This document shows, one piece after another, positions 1 to 9,055 of a stretch of DNA of 63,579 bases. Made by a program: the position numbers and the translations under genes. The DNA is from Acidovorax sp. sic0104. GTDB taxonomy: Bacteria > Pseudomonadota > Gammaproteobacteria > Burkholderiales > Burkholderiaceae_C. Below the pieces are notes generated by a model. That model worked only from the letters and a program-made list of their open reading frames with translations. It was not told the origin of the DNA and did no database searches. Location of the stretch: assembly GCF_019219095.1 (NCBI RefSeq), contig NZ_JAHUWH010000022.1, positions 1 through 63,579 of the forward strand. The letters run 5' to 3'. Each line of letters starts with the position of its first letter. Position 1 is the first letter of the stretch.

Positions 1-385
1 GAAGCCTTGAATTATATACCGGTTTTTACACCGCAATCAACTCAAAACCAAACTTTTTTCCCCGCAACCTTCAGATCCAACCAGCAACCAGAGCATTCGC
101 CCCAACCACCACCCAGACCTCGACAACCCCTGCAATCTGCAGCAACTGTCTCAGTAGCGAAGCCCTCGACTATAGCACCGTTTTGCACGTCTTGGAAAGA
201 TGTCTCCACGAATTTTGTCCTGAACCCGAGCGCACATGATGCATGCGCAGATCCAAGTTGGCTTCCGCGTGCCAACCCACGGAACAGATGCAACGGGCAC
301 CCATAGATAGACGCGTCGAATGTTGACGCGGAACTGCGTCGCAAGAAAGTGCGGGTATCGGACCGGCACCGATAATCGAGCACTT
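1..385. other. gene-free left edge
   Basis: I see no convincing gene here. Short open frames exist on both strands, but their proteins are rich in Pro, Arg, His and Cys without any recognisable domain, and none has a good ribosome binding site. The stretch is less GC-rich than the rest of the window and presumably holds the promoter of the ABC-F gene that starts at 386. Confidence 0.6.
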
Positions 386-2290
386 ATGGCACTTATCACC
401 CTACTGGACGCCCAACTCGCATTCGGGCACGTTGCATTGCTGGATCACGCCGGCTTTTCTCTAGAGACGTCGGAGCGCGTCGGGCTGATTGGCCGCAATG
501 GCGCGGGCAAGTCTTCTTTGCTGAAGATTCTGGGTGGCATGGCCAAGCCAGACGACGGAGCACTGCAAGTACAACAGGGTATCCGCATTGCCTTCGTGGC
601 GCAGGAGCCTTCTCTCGACCCTCAAGCCACCATCTTCAAGGCTGCCTCCGAGGGCCTGCAGCGGGTAATTGCGATTCGTGACCAGTATCTTTCAGGCGCT
701 GAGGGATTGGATCTGGACGCATTGCAGTCCGAAATCGAAGCCTACGATGCCTGGAACTGGGAACAGCGCGTCGAAGAAACGCTGCAACGACTGCGCCTTG
801 ACCCTGACGCCGTGGTCGGCACCTTGTCGGGCGGCACCAAAAAACGAGTGGCCCTTGCGCAGGCTCTGGTGGCACGGCCAGATGTTCTGCTACTGGACGA
901 GCCCACCAACCACCTTGATCTTGATTCAATCGAATGGCTGGAAGAACTCTTGCTCGATTTCCCCGGCAGCGTGGTCACCATCACCCACGACCGCTCGTTC
1001 CTGGACCGGGTGGCGACGAGGATCGTGGAGCTTGACAGGGGACAACTGCGCTCGTACCCCGGGAACTTCGCTCAGTACCAATTGCAAAAGGAAGAACAGC
1101 TGGCGCAAGAGGCTGTAATTTCCGCCAAGGCAGACAAGCTGCTGGCGCAGGAAGAGGTCTGGATACGCAAGGGAGTGGAGGCTCGCCGCACCCGGAGCCA
1201 AAGTCGCATCAGCCGGCTCGAACAATTGCGCGCCAAGCGGGAAGCCCGTCGTGATGTCGTCGGCAGCGTGCGCATGGACGTTGCTACCGGTAGCTCGAAC
1301 GGTTACCAGGGAAAGATCGTGGCCGAACTGACGGGTGTGAGCAAGTCGTTTGGCGAACGGACCATCGTGCAGAACTTCACGGGCACGATCCTGCGCGGGG
1401 ACAAGGTGGGCTTGATCGGCCCCAACGGAGCTGGCAAGACCACGCTGCTCAAGCTGATTCTGGGTGAACTGCAGGCCGATATGGGAAGCATCCGCCAAGG
1501 CGCCAACCTGCAGGTGGCCTATTTCGACCAGATGCGACATGCAATCAACCTGGATGCGACGCTGGAGGATTTCATCAGCCCCGGCAGTGAATGGATTGAG
1601 ATCGGCAACCAGCGCAAGCATGTCAAGAGCTACCTGAGCGACTTCCTGTTTTCCCCTGCGCGAGCGCACTCGCCGGTGCGCTCACTGTCGGGCGGTGAAC
1701 GCAACCGGCTGCTGCTGGCCCGGCTGTTCGCCCGTCCGGCCAATGTATTGGTGCTGGATGAGCCCACAAACGATCTGGACATCGACACCCTGGACTTGCT
1801 GGAAGAACTGCTCGAAAACTACGACGGCACCGTATTCCTCGTAAGCCACGACCGAACCTTTCTCGACAACGTCGTCACCAGCACCATCGCCTTCGAAGGG
1901 GATGGCCTGTGGCGCGAATACGAGGGCGGCGTCCAGGACTGGCTGTTGCAATCCAAGCGCAGCCGTGCACTGAGCACCACCACCGCTGCAGCCGCCAAGC
2001 CAGAGACGGAGGTTTCAGTGAAAGCCCCCGCTCCACGCCCCGCGGCCGAAACCTCGCAGCCGGCACAACCAAAGAAGAAACTCAGCTACAAGGAACAGCG
2101 AGAGCTTGAACAGCTGCCCACCCGGATCTCGGCACTGGAGGAGGAGCAGAAGATCTTGCAGGACGCACTGGCAGACGGACGCCTGTACAGCACCGATCCC
2201 GCCCGCGCCGCTGCAATGGGCGTGCGATCCGGCGAGATTGACGACGAACTGATGGAGGCACTCGAACGCTGGACTGCTTTGTCCGCCTGA
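386..2290 (+). CDS. ABC-F family ATPase, Uup-like
   Basis: A soluble ABC-F protein of 634 residues, a family that acts on ribosomes or nucleic acids rather than in transport. It has two ATP-binding cassettes and no membrane segment. The first Walker A is GRNGAGKS at residues 36-43 with signature LSGGTKKR; the second has GPNGAGKT and signature LSGGERNR. Each Walker B is followed by a DEPTNHLD-like or DEPTNDLD stretch. The last 70 or so residues are charged and look coiled-coil, as in Uup. I chose the ATG at 386 (MALITLLDAQ) because the cassette begins there; an in-frame upstream start at 320 would add 22 residues without homology. It is convergent with cheB and is probably unrelated to motility. 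Confidence 0.9.
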   Translation: MALITLLDAQLAFGHVALLDHAGFSLETSERVGLIGRNGAGKSSLLKILGGMAKPDDGALQVQQGIRIAFVAQEPSLDPQATIFKAASEGLQRVIAIRDQYLSGAEGLDLDALQSEIEAYDAWNWEQRVEETLQRLRLDPDAVVGTLSGGTKKRVALAQALVARPDVLLLDEPTNHLDLDSIEWLEELLLDFPGSVVTITHDRSFLDRVATRIVELDRGQLRSYPGNFAQYQLQKEEQLAQEAVISAKADKLLAQEEVWIRKGVEARRTRSQSRISRLEQLRAKREARRDVVGSVRMDVATGSSNGYQGKIVAELTGVSKSFGERTIVQNFTGTILRGDKVGLIGPNGAGKTTLLKLILGELQADMGSIRQGANLQVAYFDQMRHAINLDATLEDFISPGSEWIEIGNQRKHVKSYLSDFLFSPARAHSPVRSLSGGERNRLLLARLFARPANVLVLDEPTNDLDIDTLDLLEELLENYDGTVFLVSHDRTFLDNVVTSTIAFEGDGLWREYEGGVQDWLLQSKRSRALSTTTAAAAKPETEVSVKAPAPRPAAETSQPAQPKKKLSYKEQRELEQLPTRISALEEEQKILQDALADGRLYSTDPARAAAMGVRSGEIDDELMEALERWTALSA

Positions 2291-2375
2291 CTGGCATCCG
2301 ATACGGCCAAAGAGCGCGGCCACGAAGCACCGGCAGCTCTTCAAAGACTGCGCTCCACGAGCGGCCCCTGCCCCT

Positions 2376-3473
2376 TCAAATGCGGTGGTGCAGTCGGTCT
2401 GTCGCCCCCCGCAGGCGGCTGATCAGCATAGGGGCAATCTGCCCGAGGGGCAGCACTTCATCTGCAGCGCCATGGGCGATGGCTTCTCTAGGCATGCCGA
2501 ACACGATGCAGGTCGCTTCGTCCTGCACATAGTTGTAGCTGCCAGCGTCCTTCATCTCCCGCATGGCGGCAGCGCCGTCGTTGCCCATGCCGGTCAACAT
2601 GATGCCGAACGCATTGCGCCCCACCACCGCTGCCGCGGACTTGAACAGCACCTCGACCGAGGGCTTGTGGCGATTCACCGGCGGGCCGTCATCCACCACG
2701 GCCACATAGTTCGCCCCACTGCGTGCCACATGGAACTGCTTGCCGCCCGGCGCTATATAGGCGTGGCCCGGCAATATGCGCTCGCCATTGACAGCTTCCT
2801 TTACCGTGATCTGGCACAGCCCGTTGAGGCGAGCGGCAAAGCTGGTGGTGAAACCTGGCGGCATGTGCTGGGTAATCACGATGGCCGGCGAATCGGCGGG
2901 CATCTGCACCAGCACCTCCTTGATGGCTTCCGTGCCGCCCGTGGAAGCCCCGATGCAGATCAGCTTTTCGGTCGAAAGGCGGCCCAGCAAAGCGACCGAC
3001 GACGCCGCAGCAGCCGCGCTTCCTGCATGGCCCGAGACTGGAGTCTCCCTCACGGGTGCCCGACGCACCTGCGCCACCGCCGCGACACGAATCTTTTCCA
3101 CGATCAATGAAGCCAGATCATTGAGCCCGCTGGCCAAGCCGACGCGGGGCTTGGCCACGAAGTCGACGGCACCGAGTTCAAGCGCCTTCATGGTTACTTC
3201 GGCGCCGCGCTCTGTAAGCGTCGATATCATCACCACGGGCATAGGACGCAGTCGCATGAGGCGCCCCAGGAAATCGATGCCATCCATGCGAGGCATTTCG
3301 ACGTCGAGCGTGATGACATCCGGATTCAGCTCGCGGATCATCTCGCGGGCTACCAAGGGGTCATTGGCCGTGCCGATGCACTCCATGTCTCGCTGCCGGT
3401 TGATGATCTCGGACAGCAGACTTCGGACGAGCGCCGAATCGTCCACCACGACCACCCGGATTTTCCTACTCAT
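2376..3473 (-). CDS. cheB: CheB, chemotaxis-specific protein-glutamate methylesterase
   Basis: CheB removes methyl groups from, and deamidates, chemoreceptors, giving adaptation. The protein has 365 residues, normal for the family. An N-terminal receiver domain has its phospho-acceptor in [10 protein letters not shown] (Asp57). A linker rich in Ala and Ser covers about 135-160. The C-terminal esterase domain has the catalytic triad Ser177 (GASTGG), His203 (QHMPPG) and Asp299 (GMGNDGA). It is the last gene of the minus-strand chemotaxis operon, 15 bases after cheD, and ends convergently with the ABC-F gene. The full set of catalytic residues argues for an active enzyme. Confidence 0.97.
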   Translation of the reverse strand: MSRKIRVVVVDDSALVRSLLSEIINRQRDMECIGTANDPLVAREMIRELNPDVITLDVEMPRMDGIDFLGRLMRLRPMPVVMISTLTERGAEVTMKALELGAVDFVAKPRVGLASGLNDLASLIVEKIRVAAVAQVRRAPVRETPVSGHAGSAAAAASSVALLGRLSTEKLICIGASTGGTEAIKEVLVQMPADSPAIVITQHMPPGFTTSFAARLNGLCQITVKEAVNGERILPGHAYIAPGGKQFHVARSGANYVAVVDDGPPVNRHKPSVEVLFKSAAAVVGRNAFGIMLTGMGNDGAAAMREMKDAGSYNYVQDEATCIVFGMPREAIAHGAADEVLPLGQIAPMLISRLRGATDRLHHRI

Positions 3474-3488
3474 TCACTCACGCTTTCT

Positions 3489-4238
3489 TTAAAACAGATC
3501 CACAGAACCACCCGACGTGGTCTTCGCCACCGTCGCTGCGTTGCCCTTCACTTCCTGGGCCACCAGAGCCTCGGGATGAGCGTGGGCCAGTCGCTTGACC
3601 ATGGCTTTGCCGGTGACAGGAAAGAAAACCACCTTGCGCGGATAGATGTCCAGCACATCTTCGGAAACGATGGGTATCCGCTCCGTGTGCAGATAGTTCA
3701 GCACGAAGTTGGTATTGCGCTCGCCAACATTCATGGTCGTGAAGTTATGCATGACCTGCGCGCCGCCGAAGATCTTGGCCTGCATGGTCTCACGCCGGGC
3801 CCCAAGTTTGAGCATCTCATTGATGAGCAATTCCATCGCATAGGAGCCATAACGCCCGGACGCGTCGGCCACATCTCCGTCCGGCAGCATGAAGTGGTTC
3901 ATGCCTCCGATGCGGGCGCGACTGTCCCAAAGGCACGCCGCGATGCACGAGCCCAGCACCGTCATGATGACCATGCTCTCGTCCGCAACGAAATACTCCC
4001 CGGGCAGCACCTTCACAGCGTTGTGTTGGAAGTGGTGGTCCAGGTAGAAGAATGAGGCCTCGCCGGGCTTGCGGCTGCGCGCCTTGAGGTCCTGAAGCGA
4101 CGACTCGCGGGCTGGCGCCGCCCCCGATGAATAGATGTCCGCGCTCAACGGCGCAATGCGGGGTGCGCGGCGCCGCTCCGCCGCGCCACTGGCTGCGGCG
4201 GCGAGAGAGGGGGATGATCCTGCTTGGATGTTGGTCAT
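3489..4238 (-). CDS. cheD: CheD, chemoreceptor glutamine deamidase
   Basis: CheD deamidates specific glutamines of chemoreceptors and, in organisms with CheC, also regulates that phosphatase. From the ATG at 4238 it has 249 residues. The core follows a poorly conserved N-terminal extension of about 65 residues. The likely catalytic Cys98 lies in GSCIAACLWD and His115 in GGMNHFMLP. A TTG at 4274 overlapping the end of cheR is a possible longer start. The protein ends GGSVDLF, almost the same as the end of the CheZ-like protein encoded at 8426. It sits between cheR and cheB. Confidence 0.95.
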   Translation of the reverse strand: MTNIQAGSSPSLAAAASGAAERRRAPRIAPLSADIYSSGAAPARESSLQDLKARSRKPGEASFFYLDHHFQHNAVKVLPGEYFVADESMVIMTVLGSCIAACLWDSRARIGGMNHFMLPDGDVADASGRYGSYAMELLINEMLKLGARRETMQAKIFGGAQVMHNFTTMNVGERNTNFVLNYLHTERIPIVSEDVLDIYPRKVVFFPVTGKAMVKRLAHAHPEALVAQEVKGNAATVAKTTSGGSVDLF

Positions 4239-4270
4239 GGTGCTAAATGCGGTGCGACAACATGGACAGG

Positions 4271-5179
4271 TCAACGGCGCTCGTACACCGTCTTGCCACG
4301 CAGCGTGAACAGGTCTCTGGATTCACTGAAGTTCTCAGCGTGGCCGACGAACAGCATGCCCCCTGGCTTGAGCACCCTGTGGATTCTTTCCAGCACACGC
4401 CGCTGCGTGGGTGCATCGAAGTAAATCATCACATTGCGGCAGAAAACCACGTCGAAAGGCTCCTTGAACGGCCAGTCGTCGCGGATCAGGTTGACGCTCA
4501 TGAAATCGATGGCGCGGCGCAGCTCTGGTTTGGCACGCACCATGCCCGTATTGCCACCCTTGCCGCGCAAAAAGAACTTCTGCAGGCGCTCGGGGCTCAG
4601 TCCCTTGAGGCTGTCCAGCCGGTACACGCCCTGTCCGGCCGTGGCCAGCACCCGTGAATCGATATCGCTGGCGGTCAGCTTGAAAGAAGCATTGGCTCCC
4701 AATGCCTCGAACGCCGTCATGACGATCGAATAGGGCTCCTCACCCGTGGACGCGGCGTTGCACCACACACGCCAGTTTGTGCCCGGCTTGGCCCGCAGAT
4801 GCGAGGCGAAGATCTCGAAATGGTGCTGTTCCCGAAAAAAGGCCGTCAGGTTGGTGGTGAGCGCATTGATGAACTCCTGCCACTCAGGTCCATCGTGCGT
4901 CTCCAGCCAGCCCAGGTAATCGTGAAAGCTCGAGTGCCCCGTATCACGCAGGCGGCGCGACAGGCGGCTGTACACCATGGCATGCTTGCCGTCGTGCAGG
5001 CTGATGCCTGCGCGTTGGTAGATCAGCGCCTGCACCCGCGCGAAATCTGCATTGGTCCAGACGAACTCCCGCCCTTGTGCCAAAGGCCCTGACGGCGCAG
5101 CGCCCATGGCGGAATCTGCCCGGAACGCAGGGGTACGGGTGGAAGCAGATGCGCTGGTGGGTTGGGCCATATTGATCAT
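4271..5179 (-). CDS. cheR: CheR, chemotaxis protein methyltransferase
   Basis: CheR transfers methyl groups from S-adenosylmethionine to receptor glutamates, opposing CheB. About 302 residues from the ATG at 5179; the ATG at 5170 is equally possible, since neither has a clear ribosome binding site. After a variable Ala/Ser/Thr-rich N-terminus comes the all-helical CheR_N domain (about 45-100), then the Rossmann methyltransferase domain with NAASTGEEPYSIVM, a classic CheR motif, and DVVFCRNVMIYFD near the end. It lies between cheW and cheD. Confidence 0.96.
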   Translation of the reverse strand: MINMAQPTSASASTRTPAFRADSAMGAAPSGPLAQGREFVWTNADFARVQALIYQRAGISLHDGKHAMVYSRLSRRLRDTGHSSFHDYLGWLETHDGPEWQEFINALTTNLTAFFREQHHFEIFASHLRAKPGTNWRVWCNAASTGEEPYSIVMTAFEALGANASFKLTASDIDSRVLATAGQGVYRLDSLKGLSPERLQKFFLRGKGGNTGMVRAKPELRRAIDFMSVNLIRDDWPFKEPFDVVFCRNVMIYFDAPTQRRVLERIHRVLKPGGMLFVGHAENFSESRDLFTLRGKTVYERR

Positions 5180-5270
5180 CCGACGGGAAGTTCTGTTCAC
5201 TCCAAGAGATCTGCAAGCCACAGTGGCAACCTGGCGAGGCGCCAGGATCGCCAATCCATGCCGGTGCCAC

Positions 5271-5759
5271 CTATTCGTTGGCAGCCACCAGCCCCATGTC
5301 TACGCCCGACATGAGCTTTTCGATATCCAGCAGGATCAGCATGCGCTCGCCCACCGAGCCCAGGCCCAGGATGCAGCTGGCGTCGATGGCGCTCTCGATA
5401 TCGGGCGCGGAGCGGATGCTCTCGGGAGTCAGCTCCATCACATCGCTCACGGAATCCACCACGATGCCAACGACCCGGTTGCGCAGGTTCAGGATGATCA
5501 CCACCGTGAAGCTGTTGTAGTCGGCCTGTGCGCAATTGAACTTCAGGCGCATGTCCACGATAGGCACGATGGTGCCGCGCAGGTTGACCACGCCCTTGAT
5601 GAAGCTTGGTGCGTTCGCAATGCGCGTCGGCGGCTCGTAGCCGCGGATTTCCTGCACCTTCAGGATGTCGATGCCGTACTCTTCCTGATCGAGGCGGAAC
5701 GTGAGGTATTCCCGCGTACCTGTTGGCACCGCTTCTGCTGTCTTTCCAATCACACTCAT
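5271..5759 (-). CDS. cheW: CheW, chemotaxis coupling protein
   Basis: CheW links chemoreceptors to the CheA kinase in the membrane-proximal signalling array. It is 162 residues and consists of one CheW (SH3-like) domain with the usual motifs [23 protein letters not shown] and [10 protein letters not shown] in abbreviated form: [16 protein letters not shown] and [10 protein letters not shown]. The ATG at 5759 has a strong AAGGAG box 8 bases upstream. It follows cheA by 66 bases in the same operon. Confidence 0.97.
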   Translation of the reverse strand: MSVIGKTAEAVPTGTREYLTFRLDQEEYGIDILKVQEIRGYEPPTRIANAPSFIKGVVNLRGTIVPIVDMRLKFNCAQADYNSFTVVIILNLRNRVVGIVVDSVSDVMELTPESIRSAPDIESAIDASCILGLGSVGERMLILLDIEKLMSGVDMGLVAANE

Positions 5760-5825
5760 GGTGCTAACTCCTTTTGTTGCGGCCCGCCCTGCGAGGGGCC
5801 AAGCGGCTGATTCGATGGCGTCTGG

Positions 5826-7970
5826 CTAGTGCCGCGCCCGGCGCACAAGCGCACCAGTGTCCAGAATGAGCGCGACCGTCCCATCGCCCAGGATGGTCGC
5901 GCCCGACACGTTGTGCACCTTTCGGTAGTTCGACTCCAGATTCTTGACCACCACCTGGTGCTGCCCGAGCAACTCGTCGACCAGCAACGCTACACGGCTA
6001 CCGTCTGCTTCCACCACAACCATGATGTTGCTGGACTTGTTAGGATCAAAGCGCGGCACCTGGAAGATCTTCTCCAGAGCGATCACCGGCATGTATTCGT
6101 CACGCACCTTCACCAGTTGGGAGCCTTGCGCCACAGTGCTCACGTCGTCCGCATTGACCTGGAAGGATTCGACCACCGAAGACAGCGGCAGGATGTAGAC
6201 CTCGTCGCTCACCCCCACCGACATGCCGTCCATGATGGCCAGCGTCAACGGCAGCCGCACGGACACCTTCATACCGTAACCCTCTGCGGAGTCGATCTCG
6301 ACCGAGCCGTTCAGCGCAGCGATGTTTCGCTTGACCACATCCATGCCCACCCCACGGCCTGACACATCGGTCACTTCGTCGGCGGTGGAGAAGCCTGGCG
6401 CAAAGATCAGTTGCCAGACCTCGGCATCACTCATCTGCTCCGACACATCAAGGCCGCGCTCCTGCGCCTTCTTCAGGATTTTTTCGCGCGACAGGCCGCG
6501 GCCGTCGTCACGCACCTCGATCACGATGGAGCCGCCCTGGTGCGATGCAGAAAGAGTGATGGTGCCATGCTCCGACTTGCCCTTGGCCAGGCGGTCCGCA
6601 GGCATCTCGATACCGTGATCGCAGCTGTTGCGCACCAGGTGGGTCAGGGGGTCGGTGATCTTTTCCACCAAGCCCTTGTCCAGCTCGGTGGCTTCACCCA
6701 GCGTGACCAGTTCCACCTTCTTGCCCAGCTTGTTGGCCAGGTCGCGCAGCATGCGCGGGAACCGGCTGAACACGATGGACATGGGGATCATGCGGATCGA
6801 CATGACCGATTCCTGCAGGTCACGCGTATTGCGGTCCAGGTCTGCCAGCCCGGCCAGCAGTTGCTGGTAGGCGCCTGCATCCAGCCCGCGGCTGTTTTGC
6901 GCCAGCATCGCCTGCGTGATCACCAGTTCACCCACCAGGTTAATCAGCTGATCGACCTTCTTGACATCCACGCGGATCGTGGTGGACTCCATCTGCGCCT
7001 GCATGGCAGCCTTGGGCTCGGCAGCCTTGGGCGCCACCACCTTGGCCTGGGAGGGTGCCTGGGCCGCAGCCTGGGGCGCTTCAGAAGGCGCCCCCGGAGC
7101 GTCGTTGAAGAAGCCGTAGGGAGCCTCGCCGCCCGTCGAGTCGACAGCCACCAAGGCCTCTTCGTCATCCACGGGTGCCTGCACGCTCTCTGCGGCGGAT
7201 GCCGCATCGCGGATGAGCACCTGCTCCTTGGCGACATGGAATGCGAACAGGTCCAGCAAATCGTCGTTGGTGGACGTGGTCTCCACCGCGAACAGGCGGG
7301 TGTCGGGCTGGGGGTTTTCCAGATCCTGGATGGCTCCGAGGCCCGGAATATCGCGGAACAATTCCTTGATGGCGTCGGCCTGCGCCAGCCTCTCCAACGG
7401 GCCAATCTGGATCTCAAGCTTGCGCGCCTGGCCCGGGGCCGCAGGCGCAGCGGCCTTGGGCGCGGGTGCTGCCACGGGAGCCGCAGGGGCTGGCGGAGGT
7501 GGTGGAGGAGGCGGTGCTGCCGCTGCTGGTGCATCGCCCGGCACCTGGCCGGCGGCCAGATCGCTGATGCGACGCACCAGGGAGGCCGTGGAGACCGCCT
7601 CGCCTTGACCGCCAGCCTGGTGGCGGGCCAGCAGGCTGCGCGACGCATCGGCCGACTCCAGAAGGACATCGACCATCTGGGGAATTGGCTGCAGTTCGTG
7701 GCGGCGCAAGCGGTCCAGCAGCGACTCCATCTGGTGCGTCAGTTCCGCCACATCCGAGAATCCGAAAGTAGCCGAACCACCCTTGATGGAGTGGGCGCAA
7801 CGGAAGATCCCGTTGAGCTCTTCGTCATTGGCATTGATCAGATCCAGATTGAGCAGCATGTGCTCCATCTGGTCCAGGTTCTCCCCGGCTTCTTCGAAGA
7901 AGATCTGGTAGAACTGGCTCAGGTCGAAGTCAGCGCCTGCGCCCGATCCTTCTTGGTAGGTTTCCGCCAT
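5826..7970 (-). CDS. cheA: CheA, chemotaxis histidine kinase
   Basis: CheA autophosphorylates in response to receptors and passes phosphate to CheY and CheB. The 714-residue protein shows every domain. An N-terminal HPt domain carries the phospho-accepting His60 in CAHSIKGGSATFGF. An Ala/Pro-rich linker with a run of prolines covers about 145-180. A P2-like response-regulator-binding region (about 185-260) and a second Ala/Pro linker follow. Then come the dimerisation helices, a HATPase domain with the N box VRNSCDHGIEMP and G boxes DDGRGL and GRGVGMD, and a C-terminal CheW-like domain. The gene lies between cheY and cheW. Confidence 0.97.
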   Translation of the reverse strand: MAETYQEGSGAGADFDLSQFYQIFFEEAGENLDQMEHMLLNLDLINANDEELNGIFRCAHSIKGGSATFGFSDVAELTHQMESLLDRLRRHELQPIPQMVDVLLESADASRSLLARHQAGGQGEAVSTASLVRRISDLAAGQVPGDAPAAAAPPPPPPPPAPAAPVAAPAPKAAAPAAPGQARKLEIQIGPLERLAQADAIKELFRDIPGLGAIQDLENPQPDTRLFAVETTSTNDDLLDLFAFHVAKEQVLIRDAASAAESVQAPVDDEEALVAVDSTGGEAPYGFFNDAPGAPSEAPQAAAQAPSQAKVVAPKAAEPKAAMQAQMESTTIRVDVKKVDQLINLVGELVITQAMLAQNSRGLDAGAYQQLLAGLADLDRNTRDLQESVMSIRMIPMSIVFSRFPRMLRDLANKLGKKVELVTLGEATELDKGLVEKITDPLTHLVRNSCDHGIEMPADRLAKGKSEHGTITLSASHQGGSIVIEVRDDGRGLSREKILKKAQERGLDVSEQMSDAEVWQLIFAPGFSTADEVTDVSGRGVGMDVVKRNIAALNGSVEIDSAEGYGMKVSVRLPLTLAIMDGMSVGVSDEVYILPLSSVVESFQVNADDVSTVAQGSQLVKVRDEYMPVIALEKIFQVPRFDPNKSSNIMVVVEADGSRVALLVDELLGQHQVVVKNLESNYRKVHNVSGATILGDGTVALILDTGALVRRARH

Positions 7971-8013
7971 CGTGGGCTCCTGCTGTGTGCTTTGTGATCC
8001 TGGCCAACCGGGC

Positions 8014-8376
8014 TCAGCGGATCACTTTCTGAATGACTTCGATCAGGCGATTGGGGTCAAAAGGCTTGACCAGCCAGCCTGTCGCGCCGGCGGTGCGCCC
8101 GGCCTGCTTCATTTGGTCGCTGGACTCCGTGGTCAGGATCAGAATCGGGATGGTCTTGAACTTGGGGTTCTCGCGCAGCTTGCGGGTCAGGCCGATTCCG
8201 TCGAGCCTTGGCATGTTCTGGTCGGCCAGCACGAGATCGATGTCGTGGCTCTCGGCCTTTTCCAGGGCATCCTGCCCATCCACCGCCTCCACAACGTGGT
8301 AGCCGGCACCCGTCAGGGTGAACGACACCATTTTTCGCATGGAGGGTGAATCATCTACGGCAAGGATCGATTGCAT
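8014..8376 (-). CDS. cheY: CheY response regulator (copy 1, with cheA)
   Basis: A single-domain response regulator of 120 residues. The acidic pocket is VDDS, the phospho-acceptor is Asp52 in LADQNMPRLDG, the switch Thr lies in ILTTES and the conserved Lys in LVKPFD. I chose the ATG at 8376 (MQSILAVDD); an in-frame ATG four codons upstream would lengthen it slightly. It precedes cheA by 43 bases and follows the cheZ-like gene. A second CheY of different sequence is encoded at 41010 next to cheZ, so this copy may be the CheA-proximal regulator, a phosphate sink, or a second motor regulator. Confidence 0.93.
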   Translation of the reverse strand: MQSILAVDDSPSMRKMVSFTLTGAGYHVVEAVDGQDALEKAESHDIDLVLADQNMPRLDGIGLTRKLRENPKFKTIPILILTTESSDQMKQAGRTAGATGWLVKPFDPNRLIEVIQKVIR

Positions 8377-8425
8377 GTATGGCTCCAACTGACTTGAATA
8401 TATAGGTTAACCAGCGGTGTAAAGG

Positions 8426-8872
8426 TCAGAACAGGTCCACCGAACCTGCATCCATCTCACTTTGCGTGACCGGGTTCGGACGGTCCGGTGCCATTTCGGC
8501 GAAGGGCGCAGCCTCTTCCCCCTCCTCGTGGCCCATGGCTTCCGAGGCGAGGCGAAAAGCACAACCCTGCAGGACCTTGGTGGTGTGCCAGATCAACTGG
8601 GATGCCATGTCCTGGAACTGCAGTTCCGTCACGGCGTTGCGCAGCGCAGCCCGTGCCGCCACCAGCTCCGGCGAATGGGCCACGGCTTCGTCGGTCAGCA
8701 CGGAATTGGCCTCGCCGAAGCGCTCCATGAGGTTGTCGGTGGCATGGCTCAGCAGGCCCTCCAGCCGATGGAGGTCGTGCATGACAACCAGCAAGGAGTC
8801 TTGCAGCTCCGCCGCCACCATGACGGGAACCTGGACAGCAGGCCCTCCAGAGGTTGTTAGCGTAGATTGCAT
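8426..8872 (-). CDS. small CheZ-like chemotaxis protein, first gene of the che operon
   Basis: A 148-residue protein that no standard che gene name fits. It is predicted to be almost entirely helical. Residues 84-96 read ELQFQDMASQLIW, which matches the active-site helix of CheZ (QDFHDLTGQV in the true CheZ at 41401). The Asp88...Gln92 pair has the same spacing as the catalytic DxxxQ of CheZ. The C-terminus, AGSVDLF, matches the last residues of CheD. I infer a CheY-P phosphatase or a CheY-binding protein of CheZ type; this is not proved by the sequence. The ATG at 8872 has GGAG 5 bases upstream. Confidence 0.6.
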   Translation of the reverse strand: MQSTLTTSGGPAVQVPVMVAAELQDSLLVVMHDLHRLEGLLSHATDNLMERFGEANSVLTDEAVAHSPELVAARAALRNAVTELQFQDMASQLIWHTTKVLQGCAFRLASEAMGHEEGEEAAPFAEMAPDRPNPVTQSEMDAGSVDLF

Positions 8873-9018
8873 CGTTTCTCCATCGCAGCACGCAGCAGCA
8901 CAGCACGCAAAAACACAGGACTACGATACACGCACGACAGCGAAGACCAGTGCATGCACCGCAGCGTCACCGCCCATTGGACGCGTGCGCTGAAACCGCC
9001 CCAACCGGACAAACACCC

Positions 9019-9046
9019 TTGTTTGTTCCAATTTGTATCCTATGAT
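9019..9046 (+). promoter_or_regulatory. candidate sigma-70 promoter of the sensor kinase, possibly leaderless
   Basis: TTGTTT (9019-9024), a 16-base spacer and TATGAT (9041-9046). A transcript would start about 7 bases later, within a few bases of the ATG at 9056. The lack of any ribosome binding site before that ATG fits a leaderless or nearly leaderless message. Confidence 0.4.
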
Positions 9047-9055
9047 AGCGCCCCT

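Noticed and set aside
7..399. Small open frames at the left edge on both strands
   Set aside because: Low-complexity Pro/Arg/Cys-rich products, no ribosome binding site, no recognisable family.
6411..7997. A 528-residue plus-strand open frame opposite cheA
   Set aside because: It is antisense to all conserved CheA domains; His- and Arg-rich with no motif.
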